Of a stretch of 64,000 nt of DNA, positions 29,684-38,004 are shown piece after piece; positions within the stretch are counted from its first letter, which is position 1; the number at the start of each line of letters is the position of its first letter. Position numbers and translations under genes: made by a program. This stretch comes from an uncultured Butyricicoccus sp. Lineage in GTDB: Bacteria; Bacillota; Clostridia; Oscillospirales; Butyricicoccaceae. The DNA lies in assembly GCA_944384655.1 (NCBI GenBank), contig CALWUF010000035.1, positions 96,098 to 160,097 of the forward strand. The letters are read 5' to 3'. The notes under the pieces are model-generated. The model was not told where the DNA came from, ran no database searches, and worked only from the letters and a program-made list of their open reading frames with translations.

Positions 29684-29695
29684 TGACATATGTCA
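29684..29695 (+). promoter_or_regulatory. Candidate operator: perfect 12-bp palindrome
   Basis: TGACATATGTCA lies about 8-20 bp after the predicted transcript start and just before the GGAGG of the gene. This is a classical place for repressor binding. The downstream gene itself encodes a helix-turn-helix domain, so autoregulation is a natural guess. Confidence 0.5.
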
Positions 29696-29712
29696 GAAAT
29701 GGAGGCGCAGTC

Positions 29713-30492
29713 ATGCCGAGACCGATAAAATGCCGCCGGGTGTGCGGATTACCGGAACATACGGCATTTGGTCCGATCGGACAGGTCAACACACCCAAAA
29801 TTACGATGACGGTAGATGAATATGAAACCATCCGCCTGATTGATTTGCAAGGGCTGACACAGGAAGAATGCGCTGCACAGATGGGCATTGCCCGCGCGAC
29901 GGTCGCCGGCATCTGGACCCGTGCGCGCCGCAAGACGGCGGATGCACTGATCAATGGCAGACAGCTTGTGGTTGAAGGCGGCAACTATGTGTTATGCCGC
30001 CGGAGTGAACCAAATTGCTGCGGACACAATGCCGCATGTCGGGGACGCGTGGATCATATTGCGGAATTTTGCACGAACAAAGGAGATCATAGTATGAAGA
30101 TTGCAGCAACGTATGAGAATGGGAACATTTTTCAGCACTTTGGGCATACCGAACAGTTTAAAATTTACACCGTAGAGAATGATCATATCACCAATATGGA
30201 AGTCGTTGATACAAATGGCAGTGGTCACGGCGCGTTGGCAGAATTCTTGAAGCAGCAGGGCGTTGGGATTCTGATCTGCGGCGGCATTGGCGGCGGCGCA
30301 CGCACGGCGTTGATGGATGCAGGCATTGCGGTATTTGCCGGGGCAAGCGGCGAGGCCGATCTTCAGGTTGGCGCACTGTTGGCGGGTATGCTTGCGCCCA
30401 ATCCGGATGTAACCTGTGACCACCATGACCACGGCGAAGGGCATGCCTGCGGCACATGCGGCAGTCATGGAACCTGCGGCGGGCACTGCTGA
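29713..30492 (+). CDS. DUF134 DNA-binding domain fused to a NifX/NifB-type cofactor-binding domain
   Basis: A 259-residue two-domain protein. Residues 1-105 are a DUF134 domain: MPRPIKCRRVCGLPEHTAFG, DEYETIRLIDLQGLTQEECA and a sigma-like helix-turn-helix ARATVAGIWTRARRKTADAL. Residues 125-230 are a NifX/NifB/FeMo-cofactor-like domain (MKIAATYENGNIFQHFGHTE, ILICGGIGGGARTAL). The tail is His/Cys-rich (CDHHDHGEGHACGTCG). GGAGG precedes ATG 29713. The fusion occurs in other Clostridia; it suggests a metal- or cluster-responsive regulator, but no nif genes are nearby. Confidence 0.88.
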   Translation: MPRPIKCRRVCGLPEHTAFGPIGQVNTPKITMTVDEYETIRLIDLQGLTQEECAAQMGIARATVAGIWTRARRKTADALINGRQLVVEGGNYVLCRRSEPNCCGHNAACRGRVDHIAEFCTNKGDHSMKIAATYENGNIFQHFGHTEQFKIYTVENDHITNMEVVDTNGSGHGALAEFLKQQGVGILICGGIGGGARTALMDAGIAVFAGASGEADLQVGALLAGMLAPNPDVTCDHHDHGEGHACGTCGSHGTCGGHC

Positions 30493-30504
30493 ATGAATAC
30501 ACTT

Positions 30505-30545
30505 AAAATCCAGATACTCTTAAAAATAGAGTGTCTGGGTTTTTA
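30505..30545 (+). terminator. Terminator after the DUF134-NifX gene
   Basis: AAAATCCAGATACTCT pairs with AGAGTGTCTGGGTTTT (two non-Watson-Crick positions) and is followed by Ts. Strong. Confidence 0.85.
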
Positions 30546-30582
30546 TTTTGCATCATTATCCAAGAGAATACTTTATAAAATA

Positions 30583-30624
30583 AGCAAACGGTATCTATGC
30601 ATTGTGACACAGATACCGTTTGCT
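30583..30624. other. Perfect 14-bp inverted repeat
   Basis: AGCAAACGGTATCT (30583-30596) pairs with AGATACCGTTTGCT (30611-30624) around a 14-nt loop. On the minus strand it is followed by a T-rich stretch (TTATTTTATAAA), so it may be a second terminator for the symporter gene. No target-site duplication was seen. Confidence 0.5.
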
Positions 30625-30655
30625 GAGAGAGTGAGCAATGTCTTATACGCTGATG

Positions 30656-30685
30656 AAAAATTGAATCCGACCGATACCGGTCAGG
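30656..30685 (-). terminator. Terminator of the symporter gene
   Basis: On the minus strand CCTGACCG and CGGTCGG pair around GTAT (one bulge), followed by a short T-run about 7 nt later. It lies about 20 bp after the symporter stop. Confidence 0.55.
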
Positions 30686-30706
30686 CATAGTTATGGCAAT
30701 TGCGAA

Positions 30707-32368
30707 TTAAGCGGCAATGCCAAGGGGAGAGAACAGAATGTAAATGCCGATTGCCAGCAACACACCAATGATGCATACGACATGACGATACTTCCATGGT
30801 GTCAGATCGACTGCGCCGATATCCTCGGGAACGAATTCTTCGACACCGCGATATTTATTTAAATACCACATAATAGCGAACTCTATCACAAAGAGCGCTG
30901 CAATGGCATAAAGATAATGGACTGGCTCGCCAGAAGTTGGATAACATGGTTCTATGACCATAAACAGACCATATGCAACAACATGTACCACAGTAATCAG
31001 TTTAGGCGCATATTTAGGGACTTTACGGAACACCAGTGCGCCGAGTACTGTGAAGAGAATCGGCAGCGAAACAAACTGGCTCATCGAATTGAGGAAAGTT
31101 GTAATACCCTGTGCATACATGACAAACGGTGCGACACAAATAGCAATGACACCGGCAATTGTGCCGTAAATTTTGCCAACTTTTACGCATTTGACATCGG
31201 ACGCCTCCGGATTGATGATAGATCGATAGATATCCAACGTAAACATTGTAGATGCGGAATTGAGTACAGAATTGAAGGAAGAAAGAATGGCGCCAAACAA
31301 TACTGCCGCAAAAAAGCCCATAAGCGGTTTGGGGATTACCGCAGATACCAATGCCGGATAAGCAAAATCGATGGCGCTGCTTCCGGCTGCCTGAATTTTG
31401 TCCTGGATGGAAGGCAGGTGGTATGCGATGATACCCGGAAGTACAAGATAAAAGAATCCAATAGTCTTGAGGAAACCGCAATAAATTGCACCCTTTTGAC
31501 CTTCTTCCAGGCTCTTTGCAGCCAACGCACGCTGGACAAACGACTGATTGCAGCACCACCAATACAGGTTATTGAACAACATACCAGTAAAAATGAGCGG
31601 CCATGGCAGAGAGGGTTCACCTGCATCCCAGGATGCCCATGCGTTTAATTTTTCCGGTTCGGTATCAATGATATACTGTATACCTTCCAGAATACCACCG
31701 CCTGAAGTTTCCTGACCAAGCAGTGCAAGACCCAGGAATGGCACCATCAGACCGCCGATAATTAAACCAATGCCATTGATTGTATCCGATACGGCAACTG
31801 CTTTCAAGCCGCCGAAAATAGCGTAACAACCGCCGATAATACCAATTATTACGCAAAGAAATGCTACAGATTGAAACTTACTGATTCCAAAAATAGCAGA
31901 AACATCAAAGATGTTTTCAAATACAACTGCGCCGGAATAGAGGATAACCGGCAGGTTCAAAATGGAATACATGATAACGATAACCAATGAAAACATCAAT
32001 TTCGTCCCACGACCGAAGCGGATTTCCATCAACTGCGGAATTGTGGTTGTACCCATTTTTAAATATGTAGGTAAAAACCAGAGTGCCAATGCAAACAAGG
32101 TAAACAATGCACCGACTTCCCAGCCAATTGGACTCATATCAGAAGCCCAAGCCTGTCCATTTGTACCGACGAGCTGTTCGGCTGACAGATTGGTTAACAA
32201 AAGTGAACCTGCGATAACAATACCTGGAAGACCACGTCCGGCTAAAAAATATCCTTCCGCAGAGCTTAAATTATCCCCACGGGTTTTCCAACTGGCGATT
32301 ACAGCAACCAGAGCGGTGAAAAATAAAAATGTGATTGCAATCCATACCATGGAGCTAAAAAAGTCCAT
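30707..32368 (-). CDS. Sodium:solute symporter (SSS family, SGLT-like)
   Basis: A 553-residue membrane protein with 13-14 hydrophobic segments. Similarity is to the vSGLT/YidK branch: GYFLAGRGLPGIVIAGSLLL, SAEQLVGTNGQAWASDMSPI, YWWCCNQSFVQRALAAKS and PGIIAYHLPSIQDKIQAAGS. It should import a sugar or related solute with sodium. I chose the ATG at 32368, where the first membrane segment begins (MDFFSSMVWIAITFLFF) after AAGGAG; an open extension to 32452 is basic and unlike the family. It lies in a locally AT-richer stretch. Confidence 0.88.
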   Translation of the reverse strand: MDFFSSMVWIAITFLFFTALVAVIASWKTRGDNLSSAEGYFLAGRGLPGIVIAGSLLLTNLSAEQLVGTNGQAWASDMSPIGWEVGALFTLFALALWFLPTYLKMGTTTIPQLMEIRFGRGTKLMFSLVIVIMYSILNLPVILYSGAVVFENIFDVSAIFGISKFQSVAFLCVIIGIIGGCYAIFGGLKAVAVSDTINGIGLIIGGLMVPFLGLALLGQETSGGGILEGIQYIIDTEPEKLNAWASWDAGEPSLPWPLIFTGMLFNNLYWWCCNQSFVQRALAAKSLEEGQKGAIYCGFLKTIGFFYLVLPGIIAYHLPSIQDKIQAAGSSAIDFAYPALVSAVIPKPLMGFFAAVLFGAILSSFNSVLNSASTMFTLDIYRSIINPEASDVKCVKVGKIYGTIAGVIAICVAPFVMYAQGITTFLNSMSQFVSLPILFTVLGALVFRKVPKYAPKLITVVHVVAYGLFMVIEPCYPTSGEPVHYLYAIAALFVIEFAIMWYLNKYRGVEEFVPEDIGAVDLTPWKYRHVVCIIGVLLAIGIYILFSPLGIAA

Positions 32369-32442
32369 ACAATTTCTCCTTCCCCGATGTCTACACATAT
32401 ATTTCTTTTTTCGCCGTAACGTACGTTTCATTTGGCAAAGAT

Positions 32443-32472
32443 AGTATCGCACATTTGCACGGGAAATTGCAA
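32443..32472 (-). promoter_or_regulatory. Promoter of the symporter gene
   Basis: On the minus strand TTGCAA (32467-32472), 18-bp spacer, GATACT (32443-32448), about 75 bp upstream of the gene. Confidence 0.55.
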
Positions 32473-32637
32473 TAGATTGCGGGTACTATCATTTTCTCGT
32501 GCGATATCTCGTTATGCTTTACAATTTTGTTGTGTGGAAATTGTGCTATATGTATAAATATAGTGGTTTTCAAACATATCAGCACAAAACAACAGGTAAA
32601 GTATCGTGCATTTGTAACAGGAGTGTATGGAAAATTT

Positions 32638-32970
32638 TTACAACTCATGATAAAATATGAATATCTTGTTATGTACAAAAATAACTCTTTTAAAGCAATG
32701 CGATAGATTGGGGGGATATGGCTGTGTCAATTCGGTTGGATACCATACCTCGTATTTTCCGTATGCATCTGTCTTTGCTTCAAACTCCTTGTACGATACA
32801 TCAAGTTCGCCCATAGCGGTGTACTTCTTTTCGATTTCACCGGCAGGAGTAGCATTTTTATAATAATTTGCGTTTTGATAATTAAAGTATGCTCCAAGAG
32901 CGAAAAAGCCCAATACGATGAAAACAACGATTGCCGCAACTACAAGTAAAAGTATTTTCATCACTTTCAT
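32638..32970 (-). pseudogene. Probable truncated lipoprotein/membrane-anchored hydrolase fragment
   Basis: The first 80 residues look real: a hydrophobic N-terminal segment (MKILLLVVAAIVVFIVLGFF) then GEIEKKYTAMGELDVSYKEF and YGKYEVWYPTEL. The last stretch resembles the start of a secreted alpha/beta-hydrolase-like domain, but the following 30 residues are low quality and the frame soon stops. I read this as a gene that lost its 3' part. A genuine 110-residue protein cannot be excluded. Confidence 0.4.
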
Positions 32971-32976
32971 GTTTTC

Positions 32977-33159
32977 TTAATTCTCCATATACTTTGCCAA
33001 ATATTCCTCAACCTTATCCATATACTGCTCATACAGTTTATTGTCGTTTCGCAGCGTTCGGAAATGATCGTGCCCCTTCGACCGGAATGTTACGACATAA
33101 GGGTTACAGCCTGAACTGAGAGCACCGACCGCTATACCGGTCGCAGCGACGAAAGGCAC
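32977..33159 (-). pseudogene. Gene fragment (C-terminal remnant), unrecognised
   Basis: A 60-codon open frame ending just before the previous fragment. Its second half (RTLRNDNKLYEQYMDKVEEY, then LAKYMEN) has normal protein character and looks like the helical end of a longer protein, while the first 20 residues do not. There is no clear ribosome site. Interpreted as a decayed gene end; low certainty. Confidence 0.35.
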
Positions 33160-33552
33160 CCCAAAAGCCCCAAACCACCGGGGAATGCGCGTTTTATGGG
33201 AAAAGAGGATTACCGCATTTCAGCGGTTTCTCTCCCCAGCCCCCAATGACTGGAGATTAGCACTCCCATTAAATGCATCCTAATCGCATGGACAAAAGTA
33301 TAATATAGTTTGGCTAAGAGCGTTCTCATAGGCATTTTTCTATCGTAAGATTTATCCGTATCAAAAGTGGTGCATCAGACAGATCAGCAAAAATCGCGCT
33401 TTTTAATTAGCTTAAAAACTGTTGCATCCGGTTTCTTGACAGAAGTCTGAAACAATTGAAAAAAGACACAAAAAAGCGGGTCACCCCTGTTATTAACAGG
33501 GGTGACCCATAACTTTGCGCCGCTATGCGATATCCATAGACGACGTCATAAT
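33160..33552. other. Gene-free region between decayed fragments and ssrA
   Basis: 393 bp with no convincing gene, tRNA or mobile element. It holds the ssrA terminator (33469-33508), a weak stem-loop near 33200-33235 (ACCGC/GCGGT with flanking pairs), and AT-rich filler. No integrase and no repeated ssrA 3' end were found. Confidence 0.5.
33469..33508 (-). terminator. Terminator of ssrA
   Basis: GGGTCACCCCTGTT pairs perfectly with AACAGGGGTGACCC (14 bp) around a 3-nt loop; on the minus strand GC then six Ts follow. Strong terminator about 45 bp after the tmRNA end. Confidence 0.9.
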
Positions 33553-33906
33553 CTGGTGGAGACGAGGGGAGTCGAACCCCTGTCCGAAAGCGCTTCCTCA
33601 AGGACTTCTCCGGGCGCAGTCATTTGATTGACATTCCCTCTGCCGCACGCCAAATGACAGGCTTACGGGGTCAGTAGCTTCATCATTCATGGGCGGGGCA
33701 AAGCTTACCCGCCGCACGTTCATCGCTCAATGACGTTCTGTCCCGAGCCGCGATACTCTCAGGCAGAACGGGCTCGCCGAATCAGGCAGCCTGTAAAGAA
33801 TAATTCTTGTTGTTTAATTTATAAACAGTTGAGGCTTTTTACGCAGCGTCCTCACTGCGGCCCGCTATCCCGGATTCCGCACCCCCGTCGAAACCGGTAC
33901 GTCCCC
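33553..33906 (-). ncRNA. ssrA: Transfer-messenger RNA (tmRNA)
   Basis: A tmRNA of about 354 nt on the minus strand. The 5' end GGGGACG pairs with CGUCUCC before the encoded ACCA end, including the third-position G-U pair required for alanine charging. The T-arm GGGGUUCGACUCCCC and the 5' GUUUCGACGGGG block are canonical. The tag reading frame ends in codons for NNKNYSLQAA followed by UGA; the resume codon is not certain. It follows smpB, its protein partner, by 26 bp, and together they rescue stalled ribosomes. Confidence 0.95.
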
Positions 33907-33932
33907 GGATAGATAGAAGAAAGATACTGAAA

Positions 33933-34400
33933 TTACCGGCGCGATTTGAGCGCGCGATCGATCTCCCGCCTGGCGTCGCGCTTGGCGGCGTCGGCGCGTT
34001 TGTCGTACAGTTTTTTGCCCTTGCACAGACCGAGTTCGACTTTGACGCGCGCATGTTTGAAATAGAGTGAAAGCGGGATGAGGGAATAGCCATCCTGTTT
34101 GGATTTGCCGTATAGCAGCATGATTTCTTTTTTGTGCATCAGCAGTTTGCGTTCGCGCAGGGGATCTTTATTAAAGATATTACCCTTTTCATAGGGGCTG
34201 ATATGCATACCTTTCACAAAAATTTCCCCGTCGCGGAAGATGCAGTAACAATCCTTTAAGCTGACCGTACCCTGCCGGATGGACTTGACTTCCGTGCCGG
34301 AAAGTTCAATGCCGCACTCATAAGTCTGCTCGACAAAATAGTCATGTCTGGCCTTTTTGTTGGCAGTAATCTGCTTTGTACCTTTTTTGTCAGCAGCCAT
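33933..34400 (-). CDS. smpB: SsrA-binding protein SmpB
   Basis: A 155-residue OB-fold protein that binds tmRNA and delivers it to stalled ribosomes. The family blocks [38 protein letters not shown] and [20 protein letters not shown] are all present, with a basic C-terminal tail. I chose ATG 34400 (11 bp after AAAGGA); an ATG at 34412 touches the ribosome site. Directly upstream of ssrA on the same strand. Confidence 0.96.
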   Translation of the reverse strand: MAADKKGTKQITANKKARHDYFVEQTYECGIELSGTEVKSIRQGTVSLKDCYCIFRDGEIFVKGMHISPYEKGNIFNKDPLRERKLLMHKKEIMLLYGKSKQDGYSLIPLSLYFKHARVKVELGLCKGKKLYDKRADAAKRDARREIDRALKSRR

Positions 34401-34585
34401 GACAGCGACCATCCTTTCATTTCAGTATCTTATATCATAACGGGAATAGAACAGAAAGTCAAGCAAAAAAGATGTACTTTTCAGGAGCAATGCGGTGTAT
34501 ATGGAAACATTTTACACAGTTCCGCAAAAACAGGCGAAATGAGGAAGAAGAGATGGATAATTTACATAGATTTATTTGGAAACTC

Positions 34586-34614
34586 TTGTACTTATCGCGC
34601 AAACATCCTATAAT
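34586..34614 (+). promoter_or_regulatory. Promoter of the ribokinase-like gene
   Basis: TTGTAC (34586-34591) and TATAAT (34609-34614), 17-bp spacer, 85 bp upstream of the ATG. Confidence 0.7.
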
Positions 34615-34698
34615 GTCAGTATACTCCACCACCTATGCAGCCGGGGCGGAGGCTGCGCAAAACATTGGCCAATGGATTGAAAATGGAGGCTGATTCTT

Positions 34699-35613
34699 AT
34701 GAAAATACTCACACTGGGATCCATCAATATCGACTTTAACTATTCTGTTGCACATATTACAACGCCGAAAGAGACGCAGGCTTCAACCGGTCTGGAAATG
34801 TTTCCGGGCGGCAAGGGACTCAATCATGCACTGACACTTGCGCGTGCGGGTTTGGACGTGCAGCTTGCCGGTATGATTGGCGAAGACGGTGTACAGATGC
34901 TGCATATGGTTGAAGAAGCTGGTGTAGATACTTCGCTGGTGCGCACGATAGAAGGTGAACAGACCGGACATGCCATCATTCAGGTGGATGAGGTCGGGCA
35001 GAACGCCATTCTACTGTACGGTGGTGCAAATCGAAAGATCGATGAAGCATATATTGATGAGGTGCTCGAAAATTATGGCGAAGGGGATATCCTGATCTCT
35101 CAGAATGAGATTTCCAGTCTGAGCTATGCGATTGACCGTGCATATGAAAAGGGCATGTATATTGTGCTCAATCCATCGCCATGTACGCAGGAGCTGCTAC
35201 AGCAGGATTTGACAAAGGTTTCCATGTTTTTCCTCAATGAAGTGGAAGGTCGTGCGATAACCAGTTATGTGCAGCCGGGTGATATCCTGATCCATCTGGA
35301 AGAACTGTATCCGGACAGTGAGTTTGTACTCACGCTCGGCTCACAGGGCGCATTTTACAAAAAGGGTGCGAACCAGTGCTATCATCCGGCGCTTTCTGTT
35401 CCGGTTGTGGATACGACGGCGGCAGGCGATGTGTTTGAAGGCTATTTCCTTGCAGCGCATCTGCGCGGGGAAAGTCCGACGGAAGCATTGCGGTATGCGA
35501 CATATGCGGCGGGTCTCGCCATTTCCCATCCGGGCGCGGCATATTTCTCTGCACCGACAGCGGATGAGGTAATGGCGTTCATGAAAAATTTTAAGAAAAC
35601 CTCTGCCGTGTAA
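34699..35613 (+). CDS. rbsK: PfkB-family carbohydrate kinase (ribokinase-like)
   Basis: A 304-residue sugar kinase of the PfkB family, closest in layout to ribokinase. It has LGSINIDFNYSV near the N-terminus, the GGKGLNHALTLARAG signature (ribokinase usually GGKGANQA), NEVEGRAI, and the catalytic block VPVVDTTAAGDVFEGYFLAA, where Asp of the anion-hole AGD is kept. GGAGG is upstream. It stands alone with no sugar transporter nearby, so ribose specificity is not proven. Confidence 0.82.
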   Translation: MKILTLGSINIDFNYSVAHITTPKETQASTGLEMFPGGKGLNHALTLARAGLDVQLAGMIGEDGVQMLHMVEEAGVDTSLVRTIEGEQTGHAIIQVDEVGQNAILLYGGANRKIDEAYIDEVLENYGEGDILISQNEISSLSYAIDRAYEKGMYIVLNPSPCTQELLQQDLTKVSMFFLNEVEGRAITSYVQPGDILIHLEELYPDSEFVLTLGSQGAFYKKGANQCYHPALSVPVVDTTAAGDVFEGYFLAAHLRGESPTEALRYATYAAGLAISHPGAAYFSAPTADEVMAFMKNFKKTSAV

Positions 35614-35677
35614 AACGGGAAAATGCATGATGGCGGCTGAAAAACTGCAAAAACAGACCGTTGAGCCGGGAATCGTC

Positions 35678-35706
35678 TTGCGGGATGCAGGATGGTGTGA
35701 TATACT
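35678..35706 (+). promoter_or_regulatory. Promoter of nadABC
   Basis: TTGCGG (35678-35683) and TATACT (35701-35706), 17-bp spacer, 60 bp before nadA. Confidence 0.7.
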
Positions 35707-35720
35707 GATATAGATAGACC

Positions 35721-35740
35721 ATGCAGCGGACCGGCTGCAT
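35721..35740 (+). promoter_or_regulatory. Inverted repeat in the nadA leader
   Basis: ATGCAGC and GCTGCAT flank a 6-bp centre, placed just after the predicted transcript start. It could be an operator for an NAD-biosynthesis repressor such as NiaR, or a small RNA hairpin. Not matched to a known consensus. Confidence 0.4.
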
Positions 35741-35766
35741 ATTGATTATAGGGAGATTATTAGGAA

Positions 35767-36675
35767 ATGAAACAATTGACAGAGCGCATTGAGCAGCTCA
35801 AAAAAGAAAAGAATGTCGTAGTGCTTGCGCACTTTTATGTGGAAGATGATGTGCAGGACATCGCCGATTATATCGGGGATTCTTATTATCTGAGCAAGAT
35901 TGCGGCAGACGCTCCACAAAAAACAATCCTGTTTTGTGGTGTGCGTTTTATGGGCGAAAGCGCGAAAATCCTCAGTCCGGAAAAAACCGTTTTGATGCCG
36001 GATCTCACGGCAGACTGTCCCATGGCGCATATGATTACGCCTGAAGATGTGGCAAAAATGCGTGAGCAGTATCCCGACTGTGCGGTTGTCTGTTATATCA
36101 ATTCAACCAGCGAAACCAAGGCAGTCTCCGATGTCATTGTCACTTCCGCAAACGCAAAGAAAATTGTTGAAGCGTTGCCCAATACGGACATCTGCTTCAT
36201 TCCGGACTGCAATCTCGGTCGATTTTTACAGAAAGATATGCCAGGGAAAAACTTCCATTTCCACAATGGATGTTGTCCGATTCATACCCGTGTGACGCCG
36301 GAGGGAATTGCGGCGGCAAAGGCGGAGCATCCGGAAGCGAAGGTTCTGATTCATCCGGAATGTGTGCCGGAAGCAGTCGCCATGTGCGATTATGCAGGCA
36401 GCACATCGGGCATTATCAAATATGCAACGGAATCCGATGCAAAGGAATTCATCATTGTCACCGAACCAGGCGTTATGTATCGTCTGCGCACACAGAATCC
36501 GGATAAGATTTTCTATCCATTTGAACAAATGGGTGTCTGTGAAGACATGAAGAAGGTCACACTGGAAAAGGTTCTGCATGTGCTGGAGACATTTGACAAT
36601 CAGGTCGAAATGCCAGAGCAACTGCGGGAGGACGCAAAGAGTGCATTGATCCGCATGCGCGAGCTGGCGCAGTAA
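35767..36675 (+). CDS. nadA: Quinolinate synthase
   Basis: A 302-residue 4Fe-4S enzyme that condenses iminoaspartate with dihydroxyacetone phosphate into quinolinate, first half of de novo NAD synthesis. Blocks seen: VVLAHFYVEDDVQDIADYIG, ILFCGVRFMGESAKIL (cluster Cys), PDCNLGRFLQKDMPGKN, and KVLIHPECVPEA (Cys). The third ligand should be in the C-terminal part. Operon with nadB 12 bp later. Confidence 0.96.
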   Translation: MKQLTERIEQLKKEKNVVVLAHFYVEDDVQDIADYIGDSYYLSKIAADAPQKTILFCGVRFMGESAKILSPEKTVLMPDLTADCPMAHMITPEDVAKMREQYPDCAVVCYINSTSETKAVSDVIVTSANAKKIVEALPNTDICFIPDCNLGRFLQKDMPGKNFHFHNGCCPIHTRVTPEGIAAAKAEHPEAKVLIHPECVPEAVAMCDYAGSTSGIIKYATESDAKEFIIVTEPGVMYRLRTQNPDKIFYPFEQMGVCEDMKKVTLEKVLHVLETFDNQVEMPEQLREDAKSALIRMRELAQ

Positions 36676-36687
36676 GGGGGAGCCGCA

Positions 36688-38004
36688 ATGGAAACTGCTG
36701 ACATTTTGGTTGTTGGCACCGGTGCAGCCGGATTGTTCAATGCTTTGCAGCTTCCGCAGAGTATGGACGTCCTTATTGTCACAAAACAACAAGCTGATCA
36801 CAGCGATTCTTTTCTTGCGCAGGGCGGTATGTGCGTGCTGCTCGATGAAGACGATTATGACAGCTATTTTGAAGATACCATGAAGGCCGGTCATTATGAA
36901 AACAATAAAGCATCGGTTGATGTTATGATTCGTTCCTCACAGCATATTGCACAGGAACTGGTGGATTATGGCGTCGATTTTCAACGTGATGAGGACGGTT
37001 GTTTTGTCTTTACCCGTGAAGGCGCGCATTCGGAAAACCGTATCCTTTTCCATGAAGATCTGACTGGTCGTGAAATCACCGGTAAACTGTTGGAACGTGC
37101 AAGAGAACGCAAAAATATCCGCATTGAAGAACATACCACACTGGTCGATTTGTTGTGCGATGAAAAGAAAAATCGCTGTTACGGCGCAGTGGTACGCGAC
37201 GCCGATGGTGCGATCCATGCGATCCGTTCGCGTGCAGTTGTGTTGGCAACCGGCGGATTGGGCGGATTGTTCCGCTTTTCCACCAATTTTCCGCACATTT
37301 CCGGCGACGCATTGGCGATCGCCATGCGCCATGGCATTGAGATTGAGCACATCAATTACATCCAAATTCATCCGACAACCCTGTATACCACAAAGCCGGG
37401 ACGTCGATTTCTGATTTCTGAATCGGTGCGGGGTGAAGGCGCATACTTGCTCAATGCAAAGGGTGAGCGTTTTGTCAATGAGTTGTTGCCGCGGGATTTG
37501 CTTGCGAAGGAAATCGGCAAACAGATGAAGATTGACAATCGACCATATGTTGAGCTTTCGGTTACGCATCTTGATCCGAATTTTATCAAAAAGCGTTTTC
37601 CGAACATCTATAAGCAATGTCTCGAGGAAGGCTATGACATGACGAAGGAGCCGATCCCGGTCACGCCGGGGCAGCATTATTTTATGGGCGGCATCAAGGT
37701 AGATCTGGACAGCAAGACATCGATGGACGGCTTGTATGCGGTAGGCGAGACCAGTTGTAACGGCGTGCACGGACGCAACCGTCTGGCGAGCAATTCGCTG
37801 CTTGAAAGCCTGGTTTTTGCAGAGCGTGCGGCCGATCATGCCGCAGTACATATTTCAACAGAGCAGCCCATGCCCGTTGAAACGATTGCATTTGACTCGG
37901 CTGATTATGCTGATATCGACGAGAAAAACCGCAAAGCGGTATTAGATGAAATCAAGCGAAAGGACGAAGCATTTTATGAGCAGTGGCTCCACTATGATTC
38001 TTAA
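36688..38004 (+). CDS. nadB: L-aspartate oxidase (short form)
   Basis: A 438-residue flavoprotein oxidising L-aspartate to iminoaspartate for NadA. The FAD site is LVVGTGAAGLFNALQLP; the active-site region GVHGRNRLASNSLLESLVF and HPTTLYTTKPGRRFLISE are conserved. E. coli NadB is about 540 residues; this one lacks most of the C-terminal helical domain, as in many Clostridia. AAGGGGGAG precedes the ATG. It overlaps the likely nadC start. Confidence 0.94.
   Translation: METADILVVGTGAAGLFNALQLPQSMDVLIVTKQQADHSDSFLAQGGMCVLLDEDDYDSYFEDTMKAGHYENNKASVDVMIRSSQHIAQELVDYGVDFQRDEDGCFVFTREGAHSENRILFHEDLTGREITGKLLERARERKNIRIEEHTTLVDLLCDEKKNRCYGAVVRDADGAIHAIRSRAVVLATGGLGGLFRFSTNFPHISGDALAIAMRHGIEIEHINYIQIHPTTLYTTKPGRRFLISESVRGEGAYLLNAKGERFVNELLPRDLLAKEIGKQMKIDNRPYVELSVTHLDPNFIKKRFPNIYKQCLEEGYDMTKEPIPVTPGQHYFMGGIKVDLDSKTSMDGLYAVGETSCNGVHGRNRLASNSLLESLVFAERAADHAAVHISTEQPMPVETIAFDSADYADIDEKNRKAVLDEIKRKDEAFYEQWLHYDS

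Noticed and set aside
30493..30690. A 65-codon plus-strand open frame
   Set aside because: It runs through two strong stem-loops and has no ribosome site.
30493..33552. Genomic island integrated at ssrA
   Set aside because: I found no integrase, no transposase and no second copy of the ssrA 3' end, so I report only composition and decay.
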